DNA of 64,000 nucleotides from NCBI RefSeq assembly GCF_900103255.1, contig NZ_FMWS01000039.1, positions 1 through 64,000 of the forward strand, read 5' to 3'. The notes beneath the pieces were generated by a model that searched no databases, was not told the origin of the DNA, and worked only from the letters and a program-made list of their open reading frames with translations. Source of the stretch: Gilliamella bombi (GTDB lineage Bacteria; Pseudomonadota; Gammaproteobacteria; Enterobacterales; Orbaceae). The translations under genes were made by a program, and so were the position numbers. Positions 1-6,697 of the stretch are shown here, piece by piece (the first letter of the stretch is position 1; every line of letters begins with the position of its first letter).

Positions 1-64
1 AAAAAAGAAGATTTATTCTAACTGTATATCCTAAGTTAATTCTAAGTATTGATGATTTTAAAAT

Positions 65-83
65 AATAAGATTTTATCTTATT
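65..83 (-). terminator. Terminator-like hairpin, original end of the tRNA-Cys transcript
   Basis: AATAAGAT (65-72), loop TTT, ATCTTATT (76-83) form an 8-bp stem. Read leftward it is followed by a T-rich stretch. It lies just beyond the 3' tRNA remnant at the left attachment site, so it probably ended the tRNA-Cys transcript before the prophage inserted. The AT-rich stem makes this moderate. Confidence 0.45.
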
Positions 84-100
84 GATTTTATTGATTAAAA

Positions 101-148
101 ATGGAGGCGCGTCCCGGAGTCGAACCGAGGTAGACGGATTTGCAATCC
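101..148. repeat. Left attachment core (tRNA-Cys 3' fragment)
   Basis: Forty-eight bases identical to 33013-33060, covering the CCA end, acceptor, T arm, variable loop and anticodon region of tRNA-Cys on the minus strand. The copy diverges after 148, so it lacks the 5' half and is not a tRNA gene. It is the product of integrase-mediated crossover. Confidence 0.95.
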
Positions 149-204
149 TTGCATTAGATAATAAAAAACAACAACTTACTTAATAATCAATTAGTTAAAA
201 ATGT

Positions 205-223
205 AATAAACACTAATAAACAG
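205..223. promoter_or_regulatory. Phased AATAAACA repeats near the left attachment site (candidate Cox sites)
   Basis: AATAAACAC (205-213) and AATAAACAG (215-223) sit exactly 10 bp apart. The same 9-mer in the same 10-bp phasing occurs three times in the early promoter region (4354-4382). A shared helical-phase array at the attachment site and the early promoter is what a Cox/excisionase protein would bind in P2-type phages. Binding is inferred. Confidence 0.5.
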
Positions 224-240
224 CAATATAAGTTAACTCA

Positions 241-258
241 ACCGCCATTTTACCGCCA
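241..258. promoter_or_regulatory. Integrase arm-type site, left
   Basis: ACCGCCATTTTACCGCCA, a direct repeat of ACCGCCA with 11-bp spacing, occurs identically at 32948-32965 on the far side of the prophage. The two copies flank the two attachment cores at 92 and 47 bp. They are therefore good candidates for the integrase N-terminal arm-binding sites. This copy lies just past the stop codon of the integrase gene. Confidence 0.65.
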
Positions 259-262
259 TTTT

Positions 263-1270
263 TTAGCGTTTAATTAGTGGGTTTAATATAGCTGCTTCTT
301 CCAAGTGGTCAGGTGCAAAGTGAGCGTAACGCATTGTTACTTTAATATCGGTATGCCCTAATATTTTTTGTAGCACCAAGATATTACCGCCGTTCATCAT
401 AAAATGGCTGGCAAAAGTGTGGCGCAGTACATGCGTTAATTGACCGTCGGGCAATTCAATGCCGCACTTCTCAATCATTTTACGAAAGTATTTATCACTA
501 ATAGTGCATTTAAATAGCTTGCCCTTTGTTTTGGGTAATTCGTTTAATAGCTCTTGTGTGATCGGTACTGAACGATTACGCCGTCCTTTTGTTTTAATAA
601 ATGTAATCCGACCGTCTTTTATTTGTGATGCAGTCAGATCGCATATTTCAGACCACCGCGCCCCGGTTGATAACCCAATTTTAACTTTTAACAGCAATTC
701 TTTATCGGTGCTTAATGCAGATTCGGCAAGCACGGCATCGATTTGATCGGCTGTGAAGTATGCCATTTCTTGCTCGGTTGTTTTGAACTGCTTAATATTG
801 TCTAAAGGATTGGGCTTATTCCACTCACCAAGTCTTTTTAATTCATTGAATACAGATCGAAAATAGACCAATTCAAGGTTTAACGTTCTTTTTGATACCA
901 CCTGCTTAGACTTAACCCTATAAATTTCACCGCTTAACCGTTTTTGTCGGTAATTAGTAAAGTCCTTGGCAGTAAAGTTATCGGCAAGCGGATCGCCCAG
1001 GCTTTCACAAATAAAATCAAGTATCCGCTTTTCTCGCTCACCGTCTTCTAACGTTTTGCCGTGCGATAAATACCAAGTATTAACCAAATCAGACAACCGC
1101 CGCCGATCTTGCTTTTCAGCAATCCAAGGCTTGGTAGCTGCTTGTTCTTCGATATAGCTTTCATACGCTAACGCCTCGCCTTTGGTTGCGAACGTTTTGC
1201 GGATGCGTCTGCCGCCCTCTAAGTATTTTTCAAACAGCCATTTGCCGTTAGATTGCTTGCGTACCGTCAT
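263..1270 (-). CDS. int: Tyrosine recombinase, P2-type integrase
   Basis: A 335-residue phage integrase that recombines attP with the tRNA-Cys attB. The catalytic set is visible: R205 (STGARWSEI), basic residues near 227-230, H280 and R283 (HVLRH), H306 (ILGHTDI) and the nucleophile Y315 (MRYAHF). The N-terminal 60 residues form an arm-binding domain (RKQSNGKWLFEKY) and residues 60-155 are a SAM-like core-binding domain. It is the last gene of the leftward repressor operon, as in P2, so it is probably co-expressed with the repressors in the lysogen. Its 3' end lies about 115 bp from the left core. The ATG at 1270 fits family length. Confidence 0.95.
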   Translation of the reverse strand: MTVRKQSNGKWLFEKYLEGGRRIRKTFATKGEALAYESYIEEQAATKPWIAEKQDRRRLSDLVNTWYLSHGKTLEDGEREKRILDFICESLGDPLADNFTAKDFTNYRQKRLSGEIYRVKSKQVVSKRTLNLELVYFRSVFNELKRLGEWNKPNPLDNIKQFKTTEQEMAYFTADQIDAVLAESALSTDKELLLKVKIGLSTGARWSEICDLTASQIKDGRITFIKTKGRRNRSVPITQELLNELPKTKGKLFKCTISDKYFRKMIEKCGIELPDGQLTHVLRHTFASHFMMNGGNILVLQKILGHTDIKVTMRYAHFAPDHLEEAAILNPLIKR

Positions 1271-1291
1271 ATTTGTTTCATAATGTGAAAT

Positions 1292-2416
1292 TTATAACTT
1301 TCTATTTAAAAGAGATTTAAGAATCTCTTGCGTGATTTTTTCACTCTTTTGGGATTTGTATACTTTCGGTTTTAACATTTGACTAAATAACTCTCCATAA
1401 TATTTTTTATTAGGAGAGTATAAGTTTAACATTAAAGAATTAAATTTTGACCTGTTGTAAACTGAATTTGCAGTACATTTTTGATTGATTAAATTTTCAT
1501 CTTCAAACAGTTCTGGATCATCCTGCAAGCTGTTATCAGCAATATTTTTGACATCCATTACAGTATTATCTTTAAATTTCAAATCAAATAATGGGCTATT
1601 ATTAATAAAACTAACTGAATCGTTAATGATAAAATGTTCTACATGATCTGCCTCAGTTAACAACTCTTCAATTAATTCATAACGAGCATGAATTATTTTT
1701 TTTCCTGTACCATTATCATATTTTTTAACCCAATCTTCTTTATTATCATCTGTTATAAAAATAACATTATTAATTGAGGTATATTTTTTAACATGTTTCT
1801 TTATTTGCTCCCAAATAATTAAATCTCCATATTTATTTGGTATGCAAACATCTATATGATAATAGTATTCATCTTTTGTATCATCAGAATAACCAGGAGG
1901 ACGTTTATCTTTGAATCTATATTCACCATCTTTTATTATTTTCTCTATCTCTTCCTTACTATCAGGTTTGCCAATAGTTATCAATCCCATAATTTTTTCA
2001 TAAATAGTATCTGTTTTATTCAAAGAAACTCCATTATCGAGAAGTTGTTCTATTTCGGAAAGAAAACTCTCAATTTTAATTTGAATTTCATCTAGCAACT
2101 TTTTTTCAAATTTGATTTTTGGAGGTTCAGATAATTTCTTTTCATAAGATTTAATAATAACATTGTTAAACTGTTCTATATTTGCAATGGTTCTCAATCT
2201 ATTCTTATGATACTCAAGCATGACATGATATGGGATCCAAATTTTGCCTTTTAATTTTTCGAGTAATTTATAAAAGTCATTTTGAGTTTCTTTTCTGTAA
2301 GAATACAAATTTAACAATATATTTGTATCAAGAATGAAAATAGTATTATCACTTTTCCATATTTCGTTAATTTTATCTTTACTTAATGGAGCGTATGCTT
2401 TAAATAAATTAGACAT
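1292..2416 (-). CDS. PIN-like domain protein (PIN_8/DUF4935 type), probable cargo nuclease
   Basis: 374 residues. Residues 24-230 look like the PIN_8 fold: LDTNILLN (D30), a conserved glutamate in MLEYHKNR (E68), the RPPGYSDDTK segment near 172-181, D198 in GDLIIW, and ITDDNKEDW (D223, D224, D228). These acidic residues would bind metal for RNA or DNA cleavage. The C-terminal 140 residues are not recognised. PIN_8 proteins are frequent in defence islands and prophage cargo. The gene sits between the SHOCT protein and int inside the lysogeny operon, so it should be expressed from the resident prophage, which suits a superinfection or abortive-infection role. That role is inferred. The gene is visibly more AT-rich than the structural genes. 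Confidence 0.75.
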   Translation of the reverse strand: MSNLFKAYAPLSKDKINEIWKSDNTIFILDTNILLNLYSYRKETQNDFYKLLEKLKGKIWIPYHVMLEYHKNRLRTIANIEQFNNVIIKSYEKKLSEPPKIKFEKKLLDEIQIKIESFLSEIEQLLDNGVSLNKTDTIYEKIMGLITIGKPDSKEEIEKIIKDGEYRFKDKRPPGYSDDTKDEYYYHIDVCIPNKYGDLIIWEQIKKHVKKYTSINNVIFITDDNKEDWVKKYDNGTGKKIIHARYELIEELLTEADHVEHFIINDSVSFINNSPLFDLKFKDNTVMDVKNIADNSLQDDPELFEDENLINQKCTANSVYNRSKFNSLMLNLYSPNKKYYGELFSQMLKPKVYKSQKSEKITQEILKSLLNRKL

Positions 2417-2468
2417 TCTTTTTTACCTTCTAAAAATATTAAAAATACTCCCTTTCAATAGCTGATAC

Positions 2469-3035
2469 TCATCCCAGAATTTTAGCCTTTTGCGCTTGGA
2501 ATTCTTCTTCTGTGATAATGCCCTTTTCTTTTAATGATGCTAGGCGTTCTAATTGTTCGAGTAGGTCATTATTGGTTGCTGGTTGTTGGGCGTGGTTGTT
2601 TGCGCTTTGCTCTTTGCTTTGTTTTAGTGCTTCTATTGCTTGCTTAACCATATTGGTAAACGGTACCACACCTTTTTTTGAGACGTTTTCGACCTTGTAC
2701 GTATGTCCGTCGGCGGCGATCGTGATTTCACCAAATAGTAATTTAGTTTCTCCGCCAACTGATGAAATGTGACTTAAATCTAATGCAACTTGTTTCAATC
2801 CAAAAAACATGCCTTTATCTAAAAATATTACTCGTTGATTAGTTAAAATAATCAACCATGTTTTACCGTCCATGCTTCCCGATGATATACCGATCGGCGT
2901 CTCGTTTGGCATTGCGATTTGCGGAAAGTGTAAAAATTCTTTTTTAGTAAAAAAACCGTCATCATGAGATATTTTTTTTAATCGTTCAAATTCGGCTAAT
3001 AATTCGGCTTTTGTTGCTGTTTTATAATCAATCAT
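2469..3035 (-). CDS. PH (YokE-like) and SHOCT domain protein
   Basis: 188 residues. Residues about 45-135 resemble the bacterial pleckstrin-like YokE domain (IILTNQRVIFLDKGMFFGLK, then ISSV and an ITI strand). The last 30 residues are a SHOCT domain (LEQLERLASLKEKGIITEEEF). A Q/N-rich linker (about 140-155) separates them. A strong GGAAGG ribosome site precedes the ATG at 3035. It lies 22 bp after the third CI-like gene, in the same operon, and shares its SHOCT type of C-terminus. The function is unknown; SHOCT segments are thought to mediate oligomerisation, so contact with the CI-SHOCT proteins is possible. Confidence 0.8.
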   Translation of the reverse strand: MIDYKTATKAELLAEFERLKKISHDDGFFTKKEFLHFPQIAMPNETPIGISSGSMDGKTWLIILTNQRVIFLDKGMFFGLKQVALDLSHISSVGGETKLLFGEITIAADGHTYKVENVSKKGVVPFTNMVKQAIEALKQSKEQSANNHAQQPATNNDLLEQLERLASLKEKGIITEEEFQAQKAKILG

Positions 3036-3057
3036 TTTATTTCCTTCCTCTTTTTTA

Positions 3058-3423
3058 TTATTTATTAAAAATACTCGCCTTTAATAACTGATACTCATCA
3101 TCAGTAATAGCACCGCTGCTTTTTAGTGCTGCAATTCGTTCTAGTTTTTCTAATGCTTCGCTTGATAGTTCAATTGATTTTTTTTCTGTTTTGATACCGT
3201 CGATGTTTGGCTCTCCCTCGCCTGTTAAAATCCACTGCAGGTTAGCGCCTGTATCTATGGAACATTTAACTATTAGATCATAAGGGATAGTATTTCTTGC
3301 AACCCTATTGCCTATAACGCTCACTGTAGTATCTAACCTTTCACTTAAAGACTTTACTGTTTTTACGCCATAAGCAAAAACTAATCTATTAATTATTTTT
3401 TTACATACATTTTCGGTATTAAT
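3058..3423 (-). CDS. CI-type repressor-like HTH protein with SHOCT-like tail, copy 1 (ATT start)
   Basis: Open for 121 residues from 3423, exactly the length of copy 3. It aligns from the first residue: KKIINRLVFAYGVKTVKSL matches the HTH start of the other copies, followed by VSVIGNRVARNT and LTGEGEPNIDG, then the shared tail SIELSSEALEKLERIAALK. The codon at the position of the paralogues' ATG is ATT, preceded by GGGTG at normal spacing. Either this is a rare ATT start, or the start has decayed and translation begins at the internal GTG at 3324, which would remove much of the HTH. The conserved frame argues against long-standing decay. Like the other copies it has no S24 peptidase domain. 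Confidence 0.6.
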   Translation of the reverse strand: MNTENVCKKIINRLVFAYGVKTVKSLSERLDTTVSVIGNRVARNTIPYDLIVKCSIDTGANLQWILTGEGEPNIDGIKTEKKSIELSSEALEKLERIAALKSSGAITDDEYQLLKASIFNK

Positions 3424-3489
3424 AAAGCACCCATAAAAAATCCGGTTCGGGGAAAAGATACTTAATTATCATGTAAACACAAATAAAGT

Positions 3490-3861
3490 TTAATGAGACC
3501 TCTTAAAAATACTACTCTTCAATAACTGATACTCATCATCAGTAATAGCACCGCTGCTTTTTAGTGCCGCAATTCGTTCTAATTTTTCTAAAGCTTCGCT
3601 TGATAATTCAATCGATTTTTTTTCCGTTTTGATACCATCGATGTTTGGCTCACCCTCGCCCGTACAAAGCCATTTCAGATCTGCGCCAGTATCTAATATG
3701 CATTTAATTACAAAATCAGAGGGAAACGTATTTCTTTGAACTCTGCTACCTATAACGCTGGCCGTCATGTTCCATTTGTCAGCTAATGATTTAACTGTTT
3801 TTAATTTATAAGCTGAGAGGATTCTTTTTATTACGTTTTTACTATTATCAAACTTAATCAT
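3490..3861 (-). CDS. CI-type repressor-like HTH protein with SHOCT-like tail, copy 2
   Basis: 123 residues. Residues 1-70 match the phage CI repressor N-terminal HTH family: FDNSKNVIKRILSAYKLKTV, SVIGSRVQRNTFPSDFVIKC, then CTGEGEPN at the domain end. Residues 72-118 are a SHOCT-like helical pair (LEKLERIAALKSSGAITDDE). Copies share nearly identical tails but differ in the HTH half, so their DNA specificities may differ. It is the middle of three tandem genes. Normal CI repressors carry a RecA-stimulated self-cleaving peptidase here, so SOS induction must work another way. Confidence 0.85.
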   Translation of the reverse strand: MIKFDNSKNVIKRILSAYKLKTVKSLADKWNMTASVIGSRVQRNTFPSDFVIKCILDTGADLKWLCTGEGEPNIDGIKTEKKSIELSSEALEKLERIAALKSSGAITDDEYQLLKSSIFKRSH

Positions 3862-3890
3862 TTATTTTCTTCACTATTCCCCCTTTTTTA

Positions 3891-4256
3891 TTATTTATTA
3901 AAAATACTACTCTTTAATAACTGATACTCATCATCAGTAATAGCACCGCTGCTTTTTAGTGCTGCAATTCGTTCTAGTTTTTCTAATGCTTCGCTCGATA
4001 GTTCAATTGATTTTTTTTCTGTTTTCATACCGTCGATGTTTGGCTCTCCCTCGCCAGTGCAAAGCCATAATAGATTAGCTCCCGTATCTAGTGCGCACTG
4101 TATTATATATTCTGCCGGAGTTGTATTCCGTACTACTCTATTTGAGAGAACGCTAATGCCAACCCCAAAATACTCACACAATGCTTTCATTGTCTTTAAT
4201 CTATAAGCGCTAACCATTCTATCTATTATGTTTTTAGCACTGTCAAACTGAATCAT
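3891..4256 (-). CDS. CI-type repressor-like HTH protein with SHOCT-like tail, copy 3 (operator-proximal)
   Basis: 121 residues, first gene of the lysogeny operon and nearest the operator region 4289-4349, hence the likeliest main repressor. HTH half: FDSAKNIIDRMVSAYRLKTM, VLSNRVVRNTTPAEYIIQCA, LCTGEGEPNIDG. Tail as in copies 1 and 2. The ATG at 4256 has GGGAG six bases upstream; an upstream TTG at 4268 is less likely. Position and divergent orientation to the Cox-like gene match P2 gene C, although the protein family is CI-like and the oligomerisation domain is SHOCT-like. The repressor role is inferred from fold and position. Confidence 0.88.
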   Translation of the reverse strand: MIQFDSAKNIIDRMVSAYRLKTMKALCEYFGVGISVLSNRVVRNTTPAEYIIQCALDTGANLLWLCTGEGEPNIDGMKTEKKSIELSSEALEKLERIAALKSSGAITDDEYQLLKSSIFNK

Positions 4257-4288
4257 GTTAACTCCCAAAATACCAAAAAGAAAAATAA

Positions 4289-4330
4289 AACCGTTTAGGT
4301 ATTGACATAAACCTAAAAGGTTATCATAAT
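4289..4330 (+). promoter_or_regulatory. Early lytic promoter with overlapping operator
   Basis: TTGACA (4302-4307), a 17-bp spacer and CATAAT (4325-4330) form a strong sigma-70 promoter reading toward the Cox-like gene. The -35 box sits in the centre of a large inverted repeat, AACCgTTTAGGT (4289-4300) against ACCTAAAaGGTT (4311-4322), 12-bp arms with one mismatch. A repressor bound there would block RNA polymerase. The site lies between the divergent repressor and Cox-like genes, where an immunity operator is expected. Confidence 0.75.
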
Positions 4331-4338
4331 AAAAAAAT

Positions 4339-4382
4339 ACCGATTCGGTTATTAATAAACACTAATAAACACCAATAAACAT
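4339..4382. promoter_or_regulatory. Second palindrome and three phased AATAAACA repeats in the early leader
   Basis: ACCGATTCGGT (4339-4349) is a perfect 11-bp palindrome just downstream of the -10 box, a possible second operator. It is followed by AATAAACAC (4354), AATAAACAC (4364) and AATAAACAT (4374), spaced exactly 10 bp. The same repeats occur near the left attachment site (205-223). This resembles P2, where Cox binds both the promoter region and attP. Confidence 0.55.
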
Positions 4383-4402
4383 TAATTAAGGAATAATGCC
4401 TT

Positions 4403-4654
4403 ATGACGATTCAAATTGCAATAGCTATACCTGCCCCATTTGTCACGGCTCAGCAATTCGCCGATTTGGCAAAAATGCCGTTGGCAACTGTTAAGGGCAA
4501 AATCCAACGTGGTGAGCTTCCTATCCGCAAGAAAATAAGCAACGCAGGAACGGCTAGCCGTGAAACCCCATTAATTAACATGGTCGCCTTAACGTTAGAG
4601 GGTGCAGCCAGCTACAAAGGTAATCTAGTAGTCAACATTGAGGGGGCTGAATAA
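4403..4654 (+). CDS. Cox-like early regulator / excisionase
   Basis: 83 residues and first gene of the rightward early operon. FVTAQQFADLAKMPLATVKG followed by KIQRGELPIRKK resembles the winged-helix DNA-binding segment of P2-type Cox proteins. Cox proteins repress the lysogeny promoter and direct excision. Position, size, divergence from the repressor genes and the phased repeats at both the promoter and the attachment site support the call. The stop overlaps the next start (TAATG). An Apl-type regulator is the main alternative. Confidence 0.7.
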   Translation: MTIQIAIAIPAPFVTAQQFADLAKMPLATVKGKIQRGELPIRKKISNAGTASRETPLINMVALTLEGAASYKGNLVVNIEGAE

Positions 4655-4830
4655 TGGCTCACTCATCCTATTTAAAACAGACCGCTCAGCAACCAACCCC
4701 GATCGATATTCAGATCAATGCCCACAACCCAAAGGGCTGGGTTGAAAAATCAAACGGGCAGGTAATTAAGTTGCATCAACCGTTAATAGGTGATGAAGAT
4801 GAATGTAGCACAAAGCACTCAAACCATTGA
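4654..4830 (+). CDS. Small early protein, unknown
   Basis: A 58-residue ORF whose ATG overlaps the stop of the Cox-like gene (TAATG), which implies translational coupling. It continues 32 bp into the next gene. Sequence features: MAHSSYLKQTAQQ at the start, INAHNPKGWVEKSNGQVIKL in the middle. I do not recognise a family. P2-like phages carry several small genes here. The coupling and lack of any other gene in the interval support it being real. Confidence 0.6.
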   Translation: MAHSSYLKQTAQQPTPIDIQINAHNPKGWVEKSNGQVIKLHQPLIGDEDECSTKHSNH

Positions 4831-5143
4831 GCCACGCAGTTTAATCCGTGAGTTCAATCACATTTTAAGCGGCAAACGCAGCCTTGCCCGTTCGGCTTTT
4901 AACAATTTAAAACCAGGTCAAAAACGGTTGTTACTTAGTGCGTCGGGCATCGAATTGCGTACAACGGAAATTTATAACTCAGATAGTCAATTTACTCATG
5001 CTTGGCAAATGCAATATGACAATCTGACAGATAAAGAAGTCGACGACTTAAAGAAAGGTTTACGTCGATTGCAAGCAATTATTGATGCATTCGCATTATG
5101 TGAAGAAGAAGATTTTAAAAAAGAAACTAAAAAGGTGGCATAA
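4799..5143 (+). CDS. Early P2-like hypothetical protein
   Basis: 114 residues from the ATG at 4799, which has GGTG at suitable spacing; GTG 4790 and ATG 4793 are alternatives. Mostly helical and charged, with a central LARSAFNNLKPGQKRLLLSA segment and a C-terminal LTDKEVDDLKKGLRRLQAII helix. Its place between cox and the small DksA-like gene is where P2 has replication-associated small genes such as B, but there is not enough similarity for a name. Confidence 0.7.
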   Translation: MNVAQSTQTIEPRSLIREFNHILSGKRSLARSAFNNLKPGQKRLLLSASGIELRTTEIYNSDSQFTHAWQMQYDNLTDKEVDDLKKGLRRLQAIIDAFALCEEEDFKKETKKVA

Positions 5144-5359
5144 ATGAAAATGACAGCATTATCGGGCGATGCATTATTGCAAGCCTTAAATCAGGCAAAA
5201 GAAGAAACAAAAAGCGGACTTTGTGACGTATTTACGGCAAAGCTGGAACGACTAGCTACACATATCCGCACAAACTACTTAACACCGACCGAATCGGCAG
5301 AGCTGTTAGAGCAAGAAGCCGAAGCAATACGCAATCAACATTATGAGAACCAGAACTGA
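5144..5359 (+). CDS. DUF2732-like small phage protein
   Basis: 71 residues. The pattern LLQALNQAKEETKSGLCDVF, then LERLATHI and ESAELLEQEAEAIRNQ, matches the P2-family DUF2732 small proteins as I recall them. It follows the previous gene directly and its stop overlaps the next start (TGATG), so it belongs to the tight early operon. Function unknown. Confidence 0.7.
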   Translation: MKMTALSGDALLQALNQAKEETKSGLCDVFTAKLERLATHIRTNYLTPTESAELLEQEAEAIRNQHYENQN

Positions 5360-5571
5360 TGCGTGATGTTATCGACCGAGCCAATGACATTGCTCAATTA
5401 GAGCTTGATAACTTGATTGCAAAAAGAAAAGTTTACACCGGCAAATCATCACTTTATTGCTGTGAATGTGGCGAGCCAATACCAGAGGCACGGCGTGAAG
5501 CTGTGCCAGGTTGTAGTTTGTGTGTTTATTGTCAGCAAATTTCAGAAGCAAAAGGTAAGCACGGGCAATAA
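5359..5571 (+). CDS. TraR/DksA-type zinc-finger protein
   Basis: 70 residues with a C4 zinc finger, YCCECGEPIPEARREAVPGC then CVYCQQISE, preceded by a short helix (DVIDRANDIAQLELDNLIAK). It matches the small TraR-like proteins of P2-like phages. TraR proteins bind the RNA polymerase secondary channel and mimic DksA with ppGpp. The start overlaps the preceding stop. Confidence 0.88.
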   Translation: MRDVIDRANDIAQLELDNLIAKRKVYTGKSSLYCCECGEPIPEARREAVPGCSLCVYCQQISEAKGKHGQ

Positions 5572-5594
5572 ATTATCAATAAAGGAGAAAACAG

Positions 5595-5840
5595 ATGTTT
5601 GATAAATTTAAAAATAATGCTCACAAAAGCATCATTGTAGACGAGCATACATTCGAGCTAGTTGCGGCTTACGGAGTGCGAGCAATTAGCGTTTCTAAAG
5701 AACAATCACGGGAATTAACTGCCGGAGCAACTTTTGCTATCACATGTCACGATGCAGTAATTATTTGCGAGGTTGATGGTTCATACGATTCAAACGTTGA
5801 AAATAGTACAAATGTTATTGAATTTGAATTAAATCAATAA
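5595..5840 (+). CDS. Hypothetical early phage protein
   Basis: 81 residues with a strong AAAGGAGAAAA ribosome site just before ATG 5595. It contains VDEHTFELVAAYGVRAISVS and an acidic end. Predicted mainly beta, no motif recognised. It lies between the zinc-finger gene and the methyltransferases in the same orientation. Confidence 0.7.
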   Translation: MFDKFKNNAHKSIIVDEHTFELVAAYGVRAISVSKEQSRELTAGATFAITCHDAVIICEVDGSYDSNVENSTNVIEFELNQ

Positions 5841-5881
5841 TCAATCGGGGCAATCAGCCCCAAATCTTTAAGGCTCAAAAA

Positions 5882-6697
5882 ATGTGTGTAGAAAAAGCAA
5901 TAAAAATAAAACATCCATTATTACGATATTTTGGTGGCAAGTTTCGACTAGCTCCTTGGATTTTATCGAATTTTCCAATACATGAAATTTATGTAGAGCC
6001 ATTCGGCGGTGCTGGTAGTGTTTTATTACAAAAAGAAAAGATATCACGAGAAGTTTATAACGATATTGATAGTTCTGTTTTCAACTTATTTAAAGTGCTC
6101 CGCAATCAACAATCTGCAGACAAATTAATTAAACTGATTTCGTTAACACCGTTTCACCGCAATGAATATTTAAATGCATGTTATTGCCACTGCTCAGATG
6201 AAATAATTCAAGCTTCGCAGTTAGTAATTCGCTCGTTTATGTCGTTTTCATCAAATGGAATTCATCAAAAAAACTCTGGTTTTAGCGGTAGCACTAAAAA
6301 AGGAAAAACTACAGACGCCACGGTGTGGGCAAATATACCCAATAATTTATCATCAATTGTTCAACGGTTACAGGGTGTAATTATTGAAAACATTCCAGCA
6401 ATTGAACTATTAGATAAACACGATACTCCATCAACTCTATTTTATTGTGATCCGCCATATTTGCACGAAACTAGGACAACAACCAAGGGCTATCAATATG
6501 AAATGTCTTTTTCAGATCATGAAATTTTATTAAACAAAATTATTGGATTATCTGGAAAAGTTGTCATTTCTGGCTATGACAATGAGTTATATAACGACAT
6601 ATTAAATGGCTGGACAAAAAAAGAAGCACAATCAAGAGCGGCGTCACAGCGTGGAGCAATCATAAGAACCGAATGCATTTGGATTAAGGACAAATAA
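5882..6697 (+). CDS. D12-class DNA N6-adenine methyltransferase (first of two)
   Basis: 271 residues. SAM-binding motif I is YFGGKFRLAPWI plus VEPFGGAGSVLL near residues 16-48; the catalytic DPPY is at residues 190-193 in FYCDPPYLHET. This is the Dam-like alpha arrangement. No partner restriction gene is nearby, so it is an orphan phage methyltransferase, probably protecting phage DNA from host restriction. It is distinct from its neighbour, which suggests a different recognition sequence. The stop is directly followed by the next ATG. Confidence 0.9.
   Translation: MCVEKAIKIKHPLLRYFGGKFRLAPWILSNFPIHEIYVEPFGGAGSVLLQKEKISREVYNDIDSSVFNLFKVLRNQQSADKLIKLISLTPFHRNEYLNACYCHCSDEIIQASQLVIRSFMSFSSNGIHQKNSGFSGSTKKGKTTDATVWANIPNNLSSIVQRLQGVIIENIPAIELLDKHDTPSTLFYCDPPYLHETRTTTKGYQYEMSFSDHEILLNKIIGLSGKVVISGYDNELYNDILNGWTKKEAQSRAASQRGAIIRTECIWIKDK

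Noticed and set aside
101-148. A second tRNA-Cys gene at the left end.
   Set aside because: Only the 3' part is present; sequence diverges at the anticodon stem and no 5' half follows.
3396-3434. An A7 run on the minus strand (A AAA AAA) that could be a -1 frameshift joining an upstream ATG frame (3434 or 3410) to repressor copy 1.
   Set aside because: The in-frame reading from ATT 3423 gives exactly the same length and first-residue alignment as copy 3, which needs no frameshift. Kept only as a less likely alternative.
4354-4382. The short phased repeats as a CRISPR or plasmid-type origin.
   Set aside because: Nine-base units without spacers, placed in a promoter leader and repeated at attL; regulator binding sites are simpler.
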